The translations under genes and the position numbers were made by a program. A stretch of 64,000 nt of DNA from Allorhodopirellula heiligendammensis (GTDB lineage Bacteria > Planctomycetota > Planctomycetia > Pirellulales > Pirellulaceae), in the NCBI RefSeq assembly GCF_007860105.1, contig NZ_SJPU01000002.1, forward strand, positions 1,973,739 through 2,037,738, written 5' to 3'. Shown here in pieces: positions 43,843 through 53,417 of the stretch. Each line of letters begins with the position of its first letter. Within the stretch, counting starts at the first letter, position 1. The notes under the pieces were generated by a model. It did not search any database and had not been told where the DNA came from. It was given only the letters and a program-made list of their open reading frames with translations.

Positions 43843-46800
43843 TTAGCCCATTTCATTCCTGATCAATTCGATCAGATCCTGGGTCTGCAGGCGGGCAGCA
43901 GCGTCAGTACCGTCGAGCACACCGGCAACGAGCTCCCGTTTATCAGCGTGGAGCTGCAGGATTTGTTCTTCGATCGTTCGTTCGGCCACCAGTCGATAGA
44001 CCGTCACGGGGCGTTCCTGGCCGATCCGGTGGGCGCGGTCAGTCGCTTGATCTTCGACAGCTGGGTTCCACCAGGGGTCGAGGTGCAAGACGTAATCAGC
44101 TGCCGTCAGGTTGAGCCCCGTGCCGCCGGCTTTGAGCGAGATCAAGAACAGGTCACCCTCGCCGGCTTGGAACGCGTCGACACGCCGCTGCCGTTCGTGC
44201 GACGGGGTCGACCCATCGAGGTATTGGTACGTGATGCCGCGTCGATCAAGCACATCCCGGACAACCCCGAGATGCTTCACAAACTGGCTGAAGACGAGGG
44301 CGCGGTGATCGCCGTCCCGCAATTCATCCACTAACGACATCAGCAGGTCGAGTTTCGCCGAAGCGCCCTTCCAGCTGGGGTCAACCAATGCAGGGTGGCA
44401 TGCGAGTTGGCGGAGCCGGGTCAGCCATGCCAGCGTTTGAATCCGACGACGACCATCGTGCGATTTCTCGCCGTCGTTGGTCGCGTGCGTGAGTTCGGCA
44501 AGTGCGGCGAGGCGGGCATCTTCGTAAAGTTTTCTTTCCGCATCGCTGAGTTCTGCTCGCAGCGTGATCTCAGTTCGCGGCGGTAGTTCGGTGAGTACCT
44601 TGTCTTTCGTGCGGCGGAGGATGAAGGGGCGAACGAGCCGAGCCAATGCTTCGCGGCGTTCGGCATCGTTGTGCCGCTCGATCGGTTCAGCAAACCGGCT
44701 GCGGAACCGCTGCCACGATCCGAGCAAGCCTGGGCTGAGCGTGCGGAACAGACTCCACAGTTCGCCCAGGTGGTTTTCCAGCGGCGTACCCGACAGACCT
44801 AGCCGCCAATCTGCTTGCAGCATGCGGATGGCCTGCGACGTCTTGGTTTGCGAGTTCTTGATGAACTGGGCCTCATCGAGCACGAGCGTGGTCCAAGACC
44901 GAGTGGCAAAGCGTTTGGCGTCACGCTGCATCAATTGGTAGCTGACAATCAAGACATGGCCGGGGCCGGCTGTCTTGATGATCTCATCCCGATCGCAATC
45001 GCGGTACAGCACCGCGTTGAGCGAGGGGGCAAACCGGCCGGCTTCGCGAACCCAGTTTTCACCGACACTCGTCGGCGCGATGACAAGGGCGGGACCATCG
45101 GCGGATCGATCGATCAGAATCCCTAACGTCTGGACGGTTTTACCCAATCCCATGTCGTCGGCGAGGACACCGCCTACGCCCCAGCGACTCAGCCGGGCGA
45201 GCCAGCGGTAGCCATCGAGCTGGTAATCACGCAGGGTCGCATCGAGACCGGTGGGACGCTCCGGATTCCAACTGCCCAAGGACTCAAGTCGTTCAACGGC
45301 TGAATGCCACGCGGCGGTTGCCTCCAGCGAGACGTCGTCCCCAAGCACCTCCTGCGCCAGTGGAACGGCGGCTGTCGGCAGTTTTAGATGTCCCTTCTCG
45401 GCAACCAGCGTATCCGCTAACTGAGTTAACCGACGACGGAATGCCTCGCTGATTTTGGCAAACTTGCGATCACCGACGCGGACGAGTTGGCGGTCTTCAC
45501 GAACGGCCAGCAACAGATCATTGAGCGGAACTTCGACGCCGTCGATCGTGACCGATCCGGTAACGCCGAACCAATCCGGTGAGTCATCGATTTGCACACG
45601 CAGCGACTTCGGTGTGATCTCGCCACGGACTCGGAACGTTTCGCCTTCCGGCCAGACGATTCGTGGGGCATTCTCGCCTGCATCGTGCAAGCGGCCGAGC
45701 AGATCGAGGGCCGAATGGTCGCTGACGGCGACCCACTCATGGTCTCCATCGCTGGACAGTTTATTCAGTGCAAATCGCTCGACGATTTCCTGCCCAGCAA
45801 TCAGCTCGTCTGCCAGATTGCGTTGCAATCGAATCGGGCCGGTTTCGCTGAGACAAGGCACGATGTCAGGCTGTTGCCCGGGGATGAGTGAATCGCGGAA
45901 ACGCGCATCATAGGTTCGCAGCGCGATTTTCAATCCCGCACCAGGCCGGGGGCGCATCTGTAGAATCAACTCACTGGGAATCGGGCGGATCGGTCCGGCC
46001 AATTGCGGCGGCAGGGAGACATGGATCAACGAATCGATTGTGCCGGCGGACAGAGCCAGCTTGGCCGCCGACTTTTCGTCGAGCATGGTGTCGCGGTAGT
46101 CCTCTCGTAACAGGAACTGAACCAGTCCGCTGGCTGCCGAATCGATCAACGTGCAAACGACTAGACGATTGTGCTCACGGTCTGCTAGGACGACGACCGG
46201 TTCGACGGGGCTGGTGTGACCGAACAGCACTTCACATGCATGCACGTCGATGTCGATGCCTTCGACCGTCAATCGAGGCTGGAACTGAACCGCGGTGGAT
46301 TCGCCCGGAGGTGCCGCGAGAGTGTCGGGGACAGCGGCATCGAAGTCGCGCTCAAGTTCGACAGTCATGGTCGCCGCGGTGTCGGATTCCGCGGCCCTCG
46401 CGAGCTGGGGGGCCCCATCACGATCGGGAAACTCGGTGAGTTCGGCAAACGATCTCGATCGAGCAGACTTGGTGGATCGTTTTTTCTGACGCGGTTTTTG
46501 GTGGTTGTCTGTGGAGTTCTGGCTGTCTCGTTTGCTCTTCTTAGCCGGCTGATCCACTTCCACTGGATGAAGGGTTAAGCTGAGTTGGCTGCTGAATACA
46601 TCCACTGGAGATGCTTCGGAGTCGTCCCACGCGACGTTCTCGTGACCGGCGAGCAAACGCAGGGCTTGAAACATGCCGTACTGGTCTTCGCGAAAACCGT
46701 GCGTGGGGATCGATGTGAGCGAAGCGATCTGGCTGTCGAGGGGTTCGGTGAGCAGGTTTTGTTCGAGTAAGTCGAAACTACGGACCTCGCGGCCCTTGGT

Positions 46801-47400
46801 CCAACCTTTCCCGCCCTTGCGGCTCCGCTGCTCAAACGGCGTGATGGTAAGTGGCGTCGCCTGGGAGGCAACATTGACGCGCAGCCGCCACTGCAGTTGG
46901 GTCGGTTCCTCATCGGACCGTTCGGGGCGGGCACTGGCAGCCCGGCGCAGCAACTCATCGACAAACTGTTTGCCCGCCGCGACCGCGTCAGCTTTGAGCC
47001 CAGCGAGAAACTCGAATAACTGTCCGTTTCCCCTCCGCCGGGTGATCTGTTCCTGCATCCACCACGCGCAGGCGAGCGTATGAGCACAGCGAAGGCTTCG
47101 CTCGTAGGCCAGGCAGCCACACTCGCAATCGCCCCGCAACTGCATCGCTTCGGCACTGGGGTCCTCGGGATCGGCGAGCGGTTGCACGATGACAGCAACG
47201 CTTTGCATTCGTTGCCGGTTGCCTTTCACCTGAAACTCAAATCGAACGCCATCATCGCCTTGCGTCAGCGTGGGCGTTTTGACGTTCATCATGGCCGCAT
47301 GCTTGTCGAATTCTTGATCATGCGAATCGACCAGACGCTCAACTGCTTCGCCGAGCAGCAGCCCCAACGATCCGATTTGGTCTTCGGCGATCCAGTCCAT
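43843..47400 (-). CDS. SWIM zinc-finger SNF2-family helicase
   Basis: 1185 residues from the first ATG (47400); a TTG start at 47448 is possible. N-terminal SWIM-type zinc motif CECGCLAYERSLRCAH at about 93-108. The central 550 residues are a bacterial SNF2-associated region. The C-terminal helicase core has DDMGLGKTVQTLG (Walker A), TLVLDEAQFIKN (DEAQ box), LSGTPLENHLGELWSLF, LKAGGTGLNLTAADYVLH and DPWWNPAVEDQATDRAHRIGQ. It is a Swi2/Snf2 ATP-dependent DNA translocase that remodels protein-DNA or RNA polymerase complexes, as RapA and HepA do. No restriction or defence genes adjoin. Confidence 0.93.
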   Translation of the reverse strand: MDWIAEDQIGSLGLLLGEAVERLVDSHDQEFDKHAAMMNVKTPTLTQGDDGVRFEFQVKGNRQRMQSVAVIVQPLADPEDPSAEAMQLRGDCECGCLAYERSLRCAHTLACAWWMQEQITRRRGNGQLFEFLAGLKADAVAAGKQFVDELLRRAASARPERSDEEPTQLQWRLRVNVASQATPLTITPFEQRSRKGGKGWTKGREVRSFDLLEQNLLTEPLDSQIASLTSIPTHGFREDQYGMFQALRLLAGHENVAWDDSEASPVDVFSSQLSLTLHPVEVDQPAKKSKRDSQNSTDNHQKPRQKKRSTKSARSRSFAELTEFPDRDGAPQLARAAESDTAATMTVELERDFDAAVPDTLAAPPGESTAVQFQPRLTVEGIDIDVHACEVLFGHTSPVEPVVVLADREHNRLVVCTLIDSAASGLVQFLLREDYRDTMLDEKSAAKLALSAGTIDSLIHVSLPPQLAGPIRPIPSELILQMRPRPGAGLKIALRTYDARFRDSLIPGQQPDIVPCLSETGPIRLQRNLADELIAGQEIVERFALNKLSSDGDHEWVAVSDHSALDLLGRLHDAGENAPRIVWPEGETFRVRGEITPKSLRVQIDDSPDWFGVTGSVTIDGVEVPLNDLLLAVREDRQLVRVGDRKFAKISEAFRRRLTQLADTLVAEKGHLKLPTAAVPLAQEVLGDDVSLEATAAWHSAVERLESLGSWNPERPTGLDATLRDYQLDGYRWLARLSRWGVGGVLADDMGLGKTVQTLGILIDRSADGPALVIAPTSVGENWVREAGRFAPSLNAVLYRDCDRDEIIKTAGPGHVLIVSYQLMQRDAKRFATRSWTTLVLDEAQFIKNSQTKTSQAIRMLQADWRLGLSGTPLENHLGELWSLFRTLSPGLLGSWQRFRSRFAEPIERHNDAERREALARLVRPFILRRTKDKVLTELPPRTEITLRAELSDAERKLYEDARLAALAELTHATNDGEKSHDGRRRIQTLAWLTRLRQLACHPALVDPSWKGASAKLDLLMSLVDELRDGDHRALVFSQFVKHLGVVRDVLDRRGITYQYLDGSTPSHERQRRVDAFQAGEGDLFLISLKAGGTGLNLTAADYVLHLDPWWNPAVEDQATDRAHRIGQERPVTVYRLVAERTIEEQILQLHADKRELVAGVLDGTDAAARLQTQDLIELIRNEMG

Positions 47401-47715
47401 GCCGTCATCAATCCCATTCTGGTGAAAAAACAAGCATTCCCTGTCCAACCGCGATTTCGTTGGTCAAAACCAAATCAAGCGGTGCACGGAAATTTGAGCG
47501 AACCAGGGTACACGTCAGAGGCTGTAAATGCGATGGTAGATAGCGATTCTTTCTTGGTAGGACTGCCTGTGGGCCGATTGGACGCCGGAGAACCAGGATT
47601 CGGTATGAATTTTGCGTTGCTCGTCGACGTGATTCGTCACGGATTCGTGTTCTTGGCGACTCGATCGTCCCGCCCGGCTTCCTGCCCTCCCCTGAACCCA
47701 CTGCCGAGCATTTCC

Positions 47716-47949
47716 ATGGTCCCGTTTCGTTTTCGAATCCAATTTGTTGTTTTGTTGTTCGCCCTGAGTCATTTAGTGGTTAGCGTGGGCTGCCAACCAC
47801 CCCGAGGACAGGCGATCACGACCGAGGATGGAGAGGTCGCCACCGATTTCTCCGCCGACATGATCGACGACGGCACCCCTGTCACCGAAGGTGCTCCAGT
47901 CGCAGACGATCAGGCCACAGCTGAAGGCGACGCAGCCAGCGCAAAATAG
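47716..47949 (+). CDS. Small acidic lipoprotein
   Basis: 77 residues from ATG 47716: a lipoprotein signal FVVLLFALSHLVVSVGCQ with lipobox SVGC, then an acidic tail rich in Asp, Glu, Thr and Ala (DGTPVTEGAPVADDQATAEG). An in-frame upstream stretch to 47080 is open only because it lies opposite the SNF2 gene. It precedes the small BON gene by 45 bases and is probably co-transcribed with it. Function unknown. Confidence 0.72.
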   Translation: MVPFRFRIQFVVLLFALSHLVVSVGCQPPRGQAITTEDGEVATDFSADMIDDGTPVTEGAPVADDQATAEGDAASAK

Positions 47950-47994
47950 TTCCGTGTCCCCGGTGATGGGGCCCGGTAACGGAGCCGAGACGAT

Positions 47995-48300
47995 ATGAAT
48001 CAGACAATTGATCTTCGCGCGGATACCAGTGTTCCGACCGGCACTTTCGCTGATTCCAATCCACCGCAAGTCTCGGCGGTCGAGCACTCCGTGCGAGCGG
48101 CACTCCGCCGCTGTGGTCGTCGTCCCATTATGGAACTACGTTGCGATTTTTCTGTTTCCGCGGGCGATCACGTGACCGTGACGCTCAGCGGACGGTTGCC
48201 ATCGTTTTATCTGAATCAGCTCGCCCAGGAGCTCGTCCGCCGGGTGCCTGGCGTCGATCAAGTTTGCAATCGCGTGCGAGTCGATTTTCCACACGATTGA
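47995..48300 (+). CDS. Small BON-domain-like protein
   Basis: 101 residues without a signal peptide. The pattern VEHSVRAALRRCGRRPIMELRCDF, quoted in part, is followed by VTLSGRLPSFYLNQLAQELVRR and VPGVDQVCNRVRVDF, matching a single BON repeat (helix, strand pair, helix, strand). GGAG at 47981-47984 lies 10 bases upstream. It lacks the linker of the secreted BON protein at 43038, so it is probably cytoplasmic or exported with the adjacent lipoprotein. It is convergent with tonB. Confidence 0.75.
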   Translation: MNQTIDLRADTSVPTGTFADSNPPQVSAVEHSVRAALRRCGRRPIMELRCDFSVSAGDHVTVTLSGRLPSFYLNQLAQELVRRVPGVDQVCNRVRVDFPHD

Positions 48301-48359
48301 AACCACGATAATAGATAGCGCATCTATTCAGGAAACGTGTTTCCGAAACCGGGACGCAT

Positions 48360-49106
48360 CTACAGGCGGAATCGAACCGGTAGCACCTCGGCTGTCTCAA
48401 TCGGTCGGCCGAACCGCGTCGCTGGCTTGCCCGACCATGTCTTGACGGCCGCCAATGCGGCATGATCGAGCAGCTCGCTGCCGCTGGATTCTAGTACCTC
48501 GGCCCGCGACACTTTGCCTTCTCGATTGACGTAGAGCTTCAAGAGCACGGTGCCCTCGATCCCACGGGCCGCTGCATGTGTCGGGTACTTTGGCGGTGGA
48601 TTGTCGTGGAACTCAACATCCGTTGGCGCTAGCCCTGCCAGGGCGTCGACCGGAACTGCGGCAACCACCGGCATGATCGCAATCGATGGATCACTCCGGG
48701 GACGGGAGACTCTGACGTTCGCCACCGTCGGCATCTCCACTACCCTCTCGACTCGTTGAGGCAATTCATCGATTGGGTTCTCGGCGGATAGCGGTTGCGT
48801 CGAATGAGAGGGAGCGTAGTTTGACGGGGCTGCGTCCGGCCTGGCGAGGTTGTCCGAAGGCCGCAGGCTCCGCTCCGCTTCGATTGTCTCCGTTGGCTCA
48901 TGCGTCACTTCCGCAGACATTGTCGATGCAGTTGAGAACGGCATCGGGGCAGCGATCGACATCTCGATGGAGATTACCTGGCGTTGTCCGCTGGTAGTGA
49001 ATCGACGAATCGCTTCAAGCGGTAAGTAGCCGACTGCGACCAATACCACCGCATGCACTGCGCAAGAAAAAACAGTCGGCCGATGAAATGCTTTCAGATA
49101 AATCAC
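48360..49106 (-). CDS. tonB: TonB-family energy transducer
   Basis: 248 residues. An N-terminal membrane anchor (TVFSCAVHAVVLVAVGYLPLE, shown in part) leads to a periplasmic linker of about 120 residues and then the TonB C-terminal domain: PPPKYPTHAAARGIEGTVLLKLYVNREGKVS by its ends, and TWSGKPATRFGRPIETAEVLPVRFRL. TonB transmits proton motive force to outer-membrane receptors. The start is GTG at 49106, overlapping the hemP stop (GTGA), so it is coupled to hemP. A TonB-dependent receptor is divergent upstream. exbB and exbD are not in the window. Confidence 0.9.
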   Translation of the reverse strand: MIYLKAFHRPTVFSCAVHAVVLVAVGYLPLEAIRRFTTSGQRQVISIEMSIAAPMPFSTASTMSAEVTHEPTETIEAERSLRPSDNLARPDAAPSNYAPSHSTQPLSAENPIDELPQRVERVVEMPTVANVRVSRPRSDPSIAIMPVVAAVPVDALAGLAPTDVEFHDNPPPKYPTHAAARGIEGTVLLKLYVNREGKVSRAEVLESSGSELLDHAALAAVKTWSGKPATRFGRPIETAEVLPVRFRL

Positions 49107-49297
49107 TTGGTCAAGTATAACTTCCCCGAGCCAGTCTTGCGAAGTCGATACATGACGTCACCATGTTTGATCCACACCTCTTTGTTTCCATGCAACAGGT
49201 CATCGGAGGCCAGGACTCGAAAATGTTGGCAACTACTTTCGATCGATGGGGGCATGACGTTTGAGTCGCAATCGTGCGACGAATTTGATTCATTCAT
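49103..49297 (-). CDS. hemP: Hemin uptake protein HemP
   Basis: 64 residues. The C-terminal half, VLASDDLLHGNKEVWIKHGD then VMYRLRKTGSGKLYLTK, matches the HemP family, whose members end in YxLRxTRxGKLILTK after an L-x-x-G/G-x-x-E-V-x-I-x-H segment. The N-terminal 25 residues are variable and Ser/Asn-rich. HemP proteins are small and are encoded with heme uptake genes. It overlaps tonB and lies divergent from the TonB-dependent receptor, matching the known heme locus order. The ATG start at 49297 has no strong ribosome site. Confidence 0.82.
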   Translation of the reverse strand: MNESNSSHDCDSNVMPPSIESSCQHFRVLASDDLLHGNKEVWIKHGDVMYRLRKTGSGKLYLTK

Positions 49298-49622
49298 GTC
49301 ACGATAGAAATAGCAGATTCTGTACCAGGACGCCCGTCGGCAACTGGGATGCAGTCGACAACGAGATATTGGCCACGAGGGGGCGATCGCGGTGGGCTCA
49401 GGGGGGCGGTTTCTTGATCATGGCAGACGGAATTTTGATCGCAACTGACCCGCCAAAGAGGTTCATTATGCTGGTTACGGTGACCTGAACGATTCAGGTT
49501 GTACGCCATGGAGTGTTTGAGCCTAATGTGCCGATCAGTGCCACATCAGCTGACCGGAACGATTCATCATGCCCAGCTCTGTCGCCAATGCGTCGATATC
49601 GTTCGCTTGATAAGGAAGACAC
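49298..49622. promoter_or_regulatory. Divergent control region of the heme-uptake locus
   Basis: 325 bases between hemP and the receptor gene. It holds a perfect inverted repeat (49483-49499) and a degenerate copy of it (49551-49566), plus the receptor's AAGGAAG ribosome site at 49612-49618. A Fur-box consensus was not seen. Confidence 0.6.
49483..49499. promoter_or_regulatory. Palindrome ACCTGAA-n3-TTCAGGT, candidate operator
   Basis: Perfect 7-bp arms with a 3-base spacer, 124 bases upstream of the receptor start. The sequence TGACCTGAACGATTCA recurs with one mismatch at 49551-49566. Size and symmetry fit a dimeric repressor site. The regulator is unknown. Confidence 0.55.
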
Positions 49623-52103
49623 GTGAAAAGGATTTCACTGCTCGCATTGGTGCTTCTGCCCTCGTTCCCAATGGCTTTGATCGCTGACGAACCCCTGGTT
49701 CATGCGGCCCCTGAGGCAACCTTCGCAACCATGCTTCAGCAGCGCGAGAGGCCGACTCTGCCCGAGATCGAGGTGCGCCCGCCGGCGACATCTGACTCCG
49801 CACGACCGAGTCCAACGCCTCGATCTCCATCTTCTACTGAGACTACTGATCCGAGCACTGGACAGCTCCTCACGCCGCCGATATTCGCAGGTCCAGACGC
49901 CCTGCCGTTGGATGGACAGCCTCGTTCAGCAAACGAAGCGTCAGCGCAATCCGCCGCATCACCGCTAAGCATCAATACGGACAGCGGAGTAGCCGGGACG
50001 TCGAGCGCACCAAGTAACGACGGTCCGTTTAGTCAGTCATTCGAGTCGCTCAGCGAACAGATCTTCGGCGGCACGATGAGTAATCCAACCGGGCTCAACA
50101 GCGTCGTGCGAGGGGAAACAAGTCTGTTTGATTCGCCCCGACTGGGGACGATCATCGACCGGGAGGACCTCGATCGCCGGCAGGCGTCGACCGTCTTTCG
50201 GGCACTGCAGAATCAAGTGGGCGTGATGACGCAGCAGACCGGAAATGGTCAAGTCTCCCCGTTCATTCGCGGATTGACTGGACAACAGATTTTGATCTTA
50301 GTTGACGGCATCCGCATGAACACCAGTATCCTGAGGCCAGGGCCGAATCAATACACCTCAACGATTGATCCCGGTTCGCTCGCTCGTGTCGAGATCATTC
50401 GCGGTGCCGAGTCGGCATTGTGGGGAAGCGATGCGATCGGTGGCGTCATTAATTTCGTCACGCGGTCCGCCGACCCACTTCGCGGAAACTACGCCAGTCC
50501 ACAATTTAGCGAGTTTTACAGCACGGCTGAGGCGTCCACCTACACGCGCACGGGGTTCAGCGGGTGGTACGGGACGACCGGTATCACCGGCGGTGTTTCC
50601 TACCTGGACTCAGGTAATCTCGATGTGGGAGGTGACTTGGGACGCCAACCCGCAACGGACTATAGCCAGTACGCAGGCGACGTCAAACTGCAACGCATGC
50701 TAACTGAAAATCATTTGCTAACGGTCGCGTTACAGCATTTCGAGCAGAACGATCTCAAACGCAGTGATCGATTTCTGCCCTTCGTGCTTGGTCCCGCTTC
50801 CGACGGCAGCGTACCGATACAGCGTCCCACTGTATTTGATCCACAGCAGCGTGACCTGATCTACGGCCGGCTCGAGGGGTTGCTGCCAGACGATTTGCTA
50901 TTAGCCGACGTCTACTCGGTCACTTTATCGGGGATGCGGACCAAAGAAGCGTCCGTAGTGGATCGCTACGCCAGTAACGACGCCGACGCGTTGCCTACAC
51001 GGCGTGAAATTGGTGAATTTGACGACCTCGGTTGGGGGACGACGATGTCATTTGTCAAAGATATGGGTGACGTTGGAAAGTTGACTTACGGAACCGATTT
51101 TTACGGCGAGTCAATCAACTCCGAACGTGTTCAAATCGATGATCCGACGTCTGCTGGTGCAACGCCATCGGTCACCGATCCACAGTATCCCGATGACTCT
51201 GCGGCCGACCGTGTCGGAGTCTTCACGTCTTGGTACGTGCCGCTAACGGAGCGTCTCGACGCCACGACCTCGGTGCGCTACGAGAATATTAATCTGTCGG
51301 CAACTCCCGACTTCGATACCATCGGTCCGCAATTCTTCAAGCGAACCTACCAAGATTGGATCGCCAGTGTGGGGCTATCGTACAAGCTTACCGAAGAGGT
51401 GCGTCTGGTCGGTGGCTATTACGAAGGCTTTCGAGCACCGACGATCGACGATTTGACCGCAAACAAGACATTCCTACAGAATGATCAGTCCACACCACTG
51501 GTGGGGAATCTGGATGTCCAGCCGGAACATAGTCGGACCTACGAAGTTGGGTTGAAATTCAACTACGACCGGTTGCGTTTGCAAGTCACCGAATTCTGGA
51601 CAGATTTTGATAGTTTCATCGATCGCGACATCATCGATGGCCAACGATTTTTGACTAATCAAGAGGCCTTCATCAATGGCACCGAACTGACCGGCGAGTA
51701 CCTACTTCAGCGCAACGTAGCCTTGTATGGAAACTTTTTTTATACGTACGGCAATAATACCACTCGGAAGGATCCGCTGTCGCGGATCCCGCCCACGCAA
51801 GGCACACTCGGGCTGCGTATCGACGAGCCTTCCCATGGCGCCTACATCGACGTCTTTACTTGGCTGGTCGATCGCGCCGACCGGTACGCGGAGTCCAACC
51901 TAAGTGATGTGAGATTCATTGCGGGTGGCACTCCCGGTTACGGAACACTGAACGTTAGGACTGGTCGCTTCTTCGGCCAGTCGAACCAGCACAGCCTCTC
52001 GTTGTCACTCGAAAATATCACAAACAAATATTATCGCGTGCTCGGTAGCGGTGTGGATGGGCCAGGGTTTAACGCTGTCTTCGGGTACCAATATCAGATG
52101 TAG
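49623..52103 (+). CDS. TonB-dependent receptor, probably for heme
   Basis: 826 residues from GTG 49623, preceded by AAGGAAG. Signal peptide MKRISLLALVLLPSFPMALI, then a Ser/Pro/Thr-rich region (about 45-150). The plug domain runs from about 180 (VFRALQNQVGVMTQQTG, SPFIRGLTGQQILILVDGIRMN, RVEIIRGAESALWGSDAIGGVINF). The barrel ends in a C-terminal aromatic (FGYQYQM). The FRAP motif of heme receptors appears in YYEGFRAPTIDDL; the NPNL partner is not clear. The divergent hemP and tonB support heme or hemin uptake. Other iron chelates are possible. Confidence 0.88.
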   Translation: MKRISLLALVLLPSFPMALIADEPLVHAAPEATFATMLQQRERPTLPEIEVRPPATSDSARPSPTPRSPSSTETTDPSTGQLLTPPIFAGPDALPLDGQPRSANEASAQSAASPLSINTDSGVAGTSSAPSNDGPFSQSFESLSEQIFGGTMSNPTGLNSVVRGETSLFDSPRLGTIIDREDLDRRQASTVFRALQNQVGVMTQQTGNGQVSPFIRGLTGQQILILVDGIRMNTSILRPGPNQYTSTIDPGSLARVEIIRGAESALWGSDAIGGVINFVTRSADPLRGNYASPQFSEFYSTAEASTYTRTGFSGWYGTTGITGGVSYLDSGNLDVGGDLGRQPATDYSQYAGDVKLQRMLTENHLLTVALQHFEQNDLKRSDRFLPFVLGPASDGSVPIQRPTVFDPQQRDLIYGRLEGLLPDDLLLADVYSVTLSGMRTKEASVVDRYASNDADALPTRREIGEFDDLGWGTTMSFVKDMGDVGKLTYGTDFYGESINSERVQIDDPTSAGATPSVTDPQYPDDSAADRVGVFTSWYVPLTERLDATTSVRYENINLSATPDFDTIGPQFFKRTYQDWIASVGLSYKLTEEVRLVGGYYEGFRAPTIDDLTANKTFLQNDQSTPLVGNLDVQPEHSRTYEVGLKFNYDRLRLQVTEFWTDFDSFIDRDIIDGQRFLTNQEAFINGTELTGEYLLQRNVALYGNFFYTYGNNTTRKDPLSRIPPTQGTLGLRIDEPSHGAYIDVFTWLVDRADRYAESNLSDVRFIAGGTPGYGTLNVRTGRFFGQSNQHSLSLSLENITNKYYRVLGSGVDGPGFNAVFGYQYQM

Positions 52104-52113
52104 TGGAACGCAT

Positions 52114-53121
52114 TTAGAAATCAGCATCCAATACGACCCGATACCTCGCTTTGCCCTCCTCGACATGGGCAAAGGCATCATTGATTTGGCTCATGGGGAA
52201 ATGTTCCGTTTGCGGCGCAATATCGTGGCGGGCGGCGAAATCGAGCATGTTGGCAATGTCGACCGGCGATCCGGTCGGCGACGCGCTGACGCTGCCCTGC
52301 CGCGAGAGTAGCGGGAAGATAGAAATGGGGACGGGCTCAAGCACGGCACCAACAAGATGCATACGGCCTTGAGGGGCAAGTGATGCAATGAGCCCGTCCC
52401 AATCCAGTTGCACGTTCACCGTGACAATCAACAGGTCGAATGATTTTTCCAGTGCTGCAATCGCGTCCTTGTCCCGCGTTGCGACAACGTGCTGGGCACC
52501 GAATTGGCGCGCCTCGGCGAACTTACTCTCCCGGGACGTAAAAGCGGTCACATCGCATCCGTAGGACGATGCGAACTTGACCGCCAAATGCCCCAGGCCG
52601 CCGATCCCGATCACACCCACACGGCTGATCGGGGACGCAAACATGTGCAGCGGATTGAAAACGGTAATCCCTCCGCACAGCAGCGGTCCTGCGTCTGCTG
52701 CGTTCAAGTCATCAGGCAAAGGAATCGCCCACGCCCAATGTGCCCGCAGGGAACTGGCAAAACCACCGAAATGTCCCGCGATCGTCGGTTGGACGTCGTT
52801 GCACAGATGTTGTTCTCCGGACAAGCAGGGGCGGCAGTGCATGCAGCTCTGGCAGTTCCAACCCACACCGACACGCTGACCGACGCTCACGCCTTTGGCA
52901 TGGTCGCCGACCGCAGTCACCCGGCCAACCGCTTCGTGCCCGAGGACCGCCGGAAACCCTGACATTCCCCAGTCATTCTTCCACATCGAAAGATCCGAAT
53001 GGCACACGCCGCAATGCTCGACGGCGATTTCAACCTCTTCTGCACCGAGCGGTTCCCGGTCGAGAGTTTGCTTCGAAAACGCACCACCGGCTTGGTCAGC
53101 GACCCACGCTTGATATTCCAT
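52114..53121 (-). CDS. Zinc-dependent alcohol dehydrogenase (CAD/YahK-like)
   Basis: 335 residues from ATG 53121, preceded by GGAG within GGAGATAGGAATGG; a longer frame to 53211 is less likely. Catalytic zinc ligands are Cys in HCGVCHSDLS and GHEAVGRV. The four-Cys structural zinc loop is NCQSCMHCRPCLSGEQHLC, and the NAD(P)-binding site is GVIGIGGLGHLAVKFAS. This is the aldehyde-reductase branch of the medium-chain family. The substrate is unknown. Convergent with the receptor gene (10-base gap between stops), divergent from sulfatase 4. Confidence 0.92.
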   Translation of the reverse strand: MEYQAWVADQAGGAFSKQTLDREPLGAEEVEIAVEHCGVCHSDLSMWKNDWGMSGFPAVLGHEAVGRVTAVGDHAKGVSVGQRVGVGWNCQSCMHCRPCLSGEQHLCNDVQPTIAGHFGGFASSLRAHWAWAIPLPDDLNAADAGPLLCGGITVFNPLHMFASPISRVGVIGIGGLGHLAVKFASSYGCDVTAFTSRESKFAEARQFGAQHVVATRDKDAIAALEKSFDLLIVTVNVQLDWDGLIASLAPQGRMHLVGAVLEPVPISIFPLLSRQGSVSASPTGSPVDIANMLDFAARHDIAPQTEHFPMSQINDAFAHVEEGKARYRVVLDADF

Positions 53122-53417
53122 TCCTATCTCCATCTTTTTGAATTGGGCAAGTTTCTGAATGCGTGCAGCATCTACGTTGATCGTACACTGTCGGGGCACC
53201 GCGCATGTCACTGTACCGGCAAACGCTTGCAGCCGTATGTCGACGACTGCTGCGGACTCGTTCAGCTGGCCACCGAAGCCGCGTGGGACACGATATGCCG
53301 GCCCTGACCCGTCGATGTTGTGACTCCCGACCGGCCACGCGTTGGATTATGCTAACGACAGTTGCCGCGAGAGAATTCACTGGCGGAGCTTTTCCTCAGC
53401 TCGTTTATGAGTGGATC

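Noticed and set aside
47080-47715. N-terminal extension of the small acidic lipoprotein
   Set aside because: Mostly opposite the SNF2 gene; a lipoprotein signal begins at 47716.
49111-49293. 60-codon alternative frame overlapping hemP
   Set aside because: The neighbouring frame carries the HemP signature and couples to tonB.
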